Shown here in pieces: positions 5,236 through 6,260 of a stretch of DNA of 6,260 bases (within the stretch, counting starts at the first letter, position 1; every line of letters begins with the position of its first letter). Under the pieces are notes generated by a model, which saw only the letters and a list, made by a program, of their open reading frames with translations, ran no database searches and was not told where the DNA came from. Location: the NCBI GenBank assembly GCA_003552485.1, contig PUMX01000476.1:1-6260 (forward strand). Direction: 5' to 3'. Made by a program: the position numbers and the translations under genes. This stretch comes from Candidatus Hydrogenedentota bacterium (GTDB lineage: Bacteria > Hydrogenedentota > Hydrogenedentia > Hydrogenedentales > SLHB01).

Positions 5236-6260
5236 ATGCCTATCAAGATCAAGAGAGCGCTCGAACTACTCTTATTGCTGACTTGTATCGTTGCCCCGTT
5301 GGGTTTCACGAGCGCGGCCCACGCCAACGGGCGCCTGGATTTTTCCGACGCCGTAATTGTCGTTGACATCGAGGATGCTCGGCCCGTGGCCGACAATGCG
5401 GCGCGCGTACTGGCTGAAGAGGCCGAAAGACGCACGGGCGTGCGCTGGGAGCGCGCGGACGTTCCGCCCGAGTCGGGCGCATACGTGATCATTACGCTGG
5501 CGGAGGAAGGGGACATGGACCCCGAAGGTTTTCGCGTATCACTGGACCCCGCCGCCGGGCCCCGGCTGCACATCGAAGCAGACTGTGGACGCGCCGTCTT
5601 GTATGGAATCGGCCACGTGCTGCGGAAAAGCCATTGGAGCGAGGGCGAATTCCACGTGCCCGCGGATATCGATATCGAAACGGCGCCCCGGTATCCCTTA
5701 CGTGGTCATCAGTTGGGCTACCGTGCGCGCGGCAACACCTACGCCGCGTGGGACCGGGATCAGTATGAGCAATACATCCGTGAGTTGGCGTTGTTCGGTG
5801 CGAACGCGATCGAGAACATCCCTCATTACGGCGGCGAGGCCAGCCCGGTGCATGTGATGTCCCGGCATGATATGAACGTAAACATCAGCGAGATTTGCGA
5901 GCAGTATGGGCTCGAATTCTGGATGTGGATTCCCGCCAACTTCGATCTCAGCGACGATGACCTGTGGGCGGAAGCTTTGGAGAAACACGAGGAGACGTAT
6001 CGAACAAGCCCGCGCGTCGACGCGGTGTTCTTTCCCGGTGGCGATCCCGGCAGCAATCCGCCCGAGCTTGTGCTGCCCTTTGTTGCCGAATTGTCGGGGA
6101 TCCTTCAGCAACATCATCCCGACGCCAAGATCTGGCTAAGCCTTCAGGGTTTTTCGCCCGAATGGGTGGGCGAAGTGCACGACTGGCTCAACGAAGAAGA
6201 TCCCCGGGAATGGTTCGGCGGCGTGGTCCATGGGCCTGGCAGCCTGGACCTGCCCGAGAC
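5236..6260 (+). CDS. Secreted glycoside-hydrolase-like protein (GH20/GH67-type N-domain plus TIM barrel), 3' end missing
   Basis: The frame opens at ATG 5236, with AAGGA at 5223-5227 eight bases upstream, and stays open to the window end (341 complete codons). Residues 1-30 are a signal peptide (core LELLLLLTCIVAPLG, cleavage after AAHA). Residues about 35-150 resemble the small alpha/beta domain that precedes the barrel in GH20 and GH67 enzymes, including EGFRVSL and the ending AVLYGIGHVLR. From PLRGHQLGYR (154-163) a TIM barrel seems to begin: YIRELALFGANAIENIP (180-196), CEQYGLEFWMWIP (221-233), VDAVFFPGGDPG (261-272) and KIWLSLQGFSPEW (298-310). I recall this pattern from alpha-glucuronidase-like or hexosaminidase-like proteins of Planctomycetes-type bacteria, mostly uncharacterised. 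Usual catalytic acids lie further downstream, so activity and substrate cannot be judged. It is divergent from the PL22-like gene across a 248-base control region. Confidence 0.9.
   Translation, partial: MPIKIKRALELLLLLTCIVAPLGFTSAAHANGRLDFSDAVIVVDIEDARPVADNAARVLAEEAERRTGVRWERADVPPESGAYVIITLAEEGDMDPEGFRVSLDPAAGPRLHIEADCGRAVLYGIGHVLRKSHWSEGEFHVPADIDIETAPRYPLRGHQLGYRARGNTYAAWDRDQYEQYIRELALFGANAIENIPHYGGEASPVHVMSRHDMNVNISEICEQYGLEFWMWIPANFDLSDDDLWAEALEKHEETYRTSPRVDAVFFPGGDPGSNPPELVLPFVAELSGILQQHHPDAKIWLSLQGFSPEWVGEVHDWLNEEDPREWFGGVVHGPGSLDLPE

Noticed and set aside
5163..5573. A minus-strand frame opposite the start of the GH67/GH20-like gene
   Set aside because: Its Ser/Arg/Ala-rich product is typical of a shadow, and the plus strand carries a signal peptide and a conserved N-domain.
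1..6260. tRNA, rRNA, CRISPR array, insertion sequence or attachment site
   Set aside because: No tandem spaced repeats, transposase-like frames, terminal inverted repeats or tRNA-like folds were seen on either strand.

Overview
The window looks like part of a bacterial chromosome from a Gram-negative, moderately GC-rich organism. Five of the six genes encode proteins with Sec-type signal peptides, and most start codons have strong Shine-Dalgarno sites. The protein families resemble those that abound in Planctomycetes, Verrucomicrobia, Hydrogenedentes and similar polysaccharide-degrading lineages. That assignment is inferred from remembered family resemblance, and no taxonomic marker is present.

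Layout from left to right. Positions 1-25 hold the first codons of a minus-strand gene that leaves the window. Positions 62-1465 (minus) encode an exported right-handed beta-helix protein. Positions 1595-2686 (minus) encode an exported GH43-like five-bladed beta-propeller. These three run in the same direction with gaps of 36 and 129 bases and may be one transcript. A 358-base non-coding stretch separates them from a divergent plus-strand gene (3045-3605) for a small, exported, Gln/Glu-rich coiled-coil protein. That gene converges on a minus-strand gene (3713-4987) for an exported TolB/oligogalacturonate-lyase-like beta-propeller. A strong hairpin between the two (3641-3681) probably terminates both. 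A 248-base divergent region (4988-5235) carries a good minus-strand promoter and two inverted repeats. It leads into a plus-strand gene (5236 to the window end) for a secreted protein with a GH20/GH67-type N-terminal domain followed by the start of a TIM barrel.

Taken together, four large exported proteins with carbohydrate-active folds (beta-helix, GH43-like propeller, PL22-like propeller, GH67/GH20-like barrel) suggest breakdown of an acidic or complex polysaccharide outside the cytoplasm. The substrate cannot be read from the sequence. No transporter, SusC/SusD pair, sulfatase, mobile element, RNA gene or CRISPR array is visible. The more notable points are the altered metal-site pattern in the PL22-like protein, the exported coiled-coil protein with an internal repeat spaced by exactly 12 heptads, and the shared divergent control region. 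I see no clear sign of a wholly new system.
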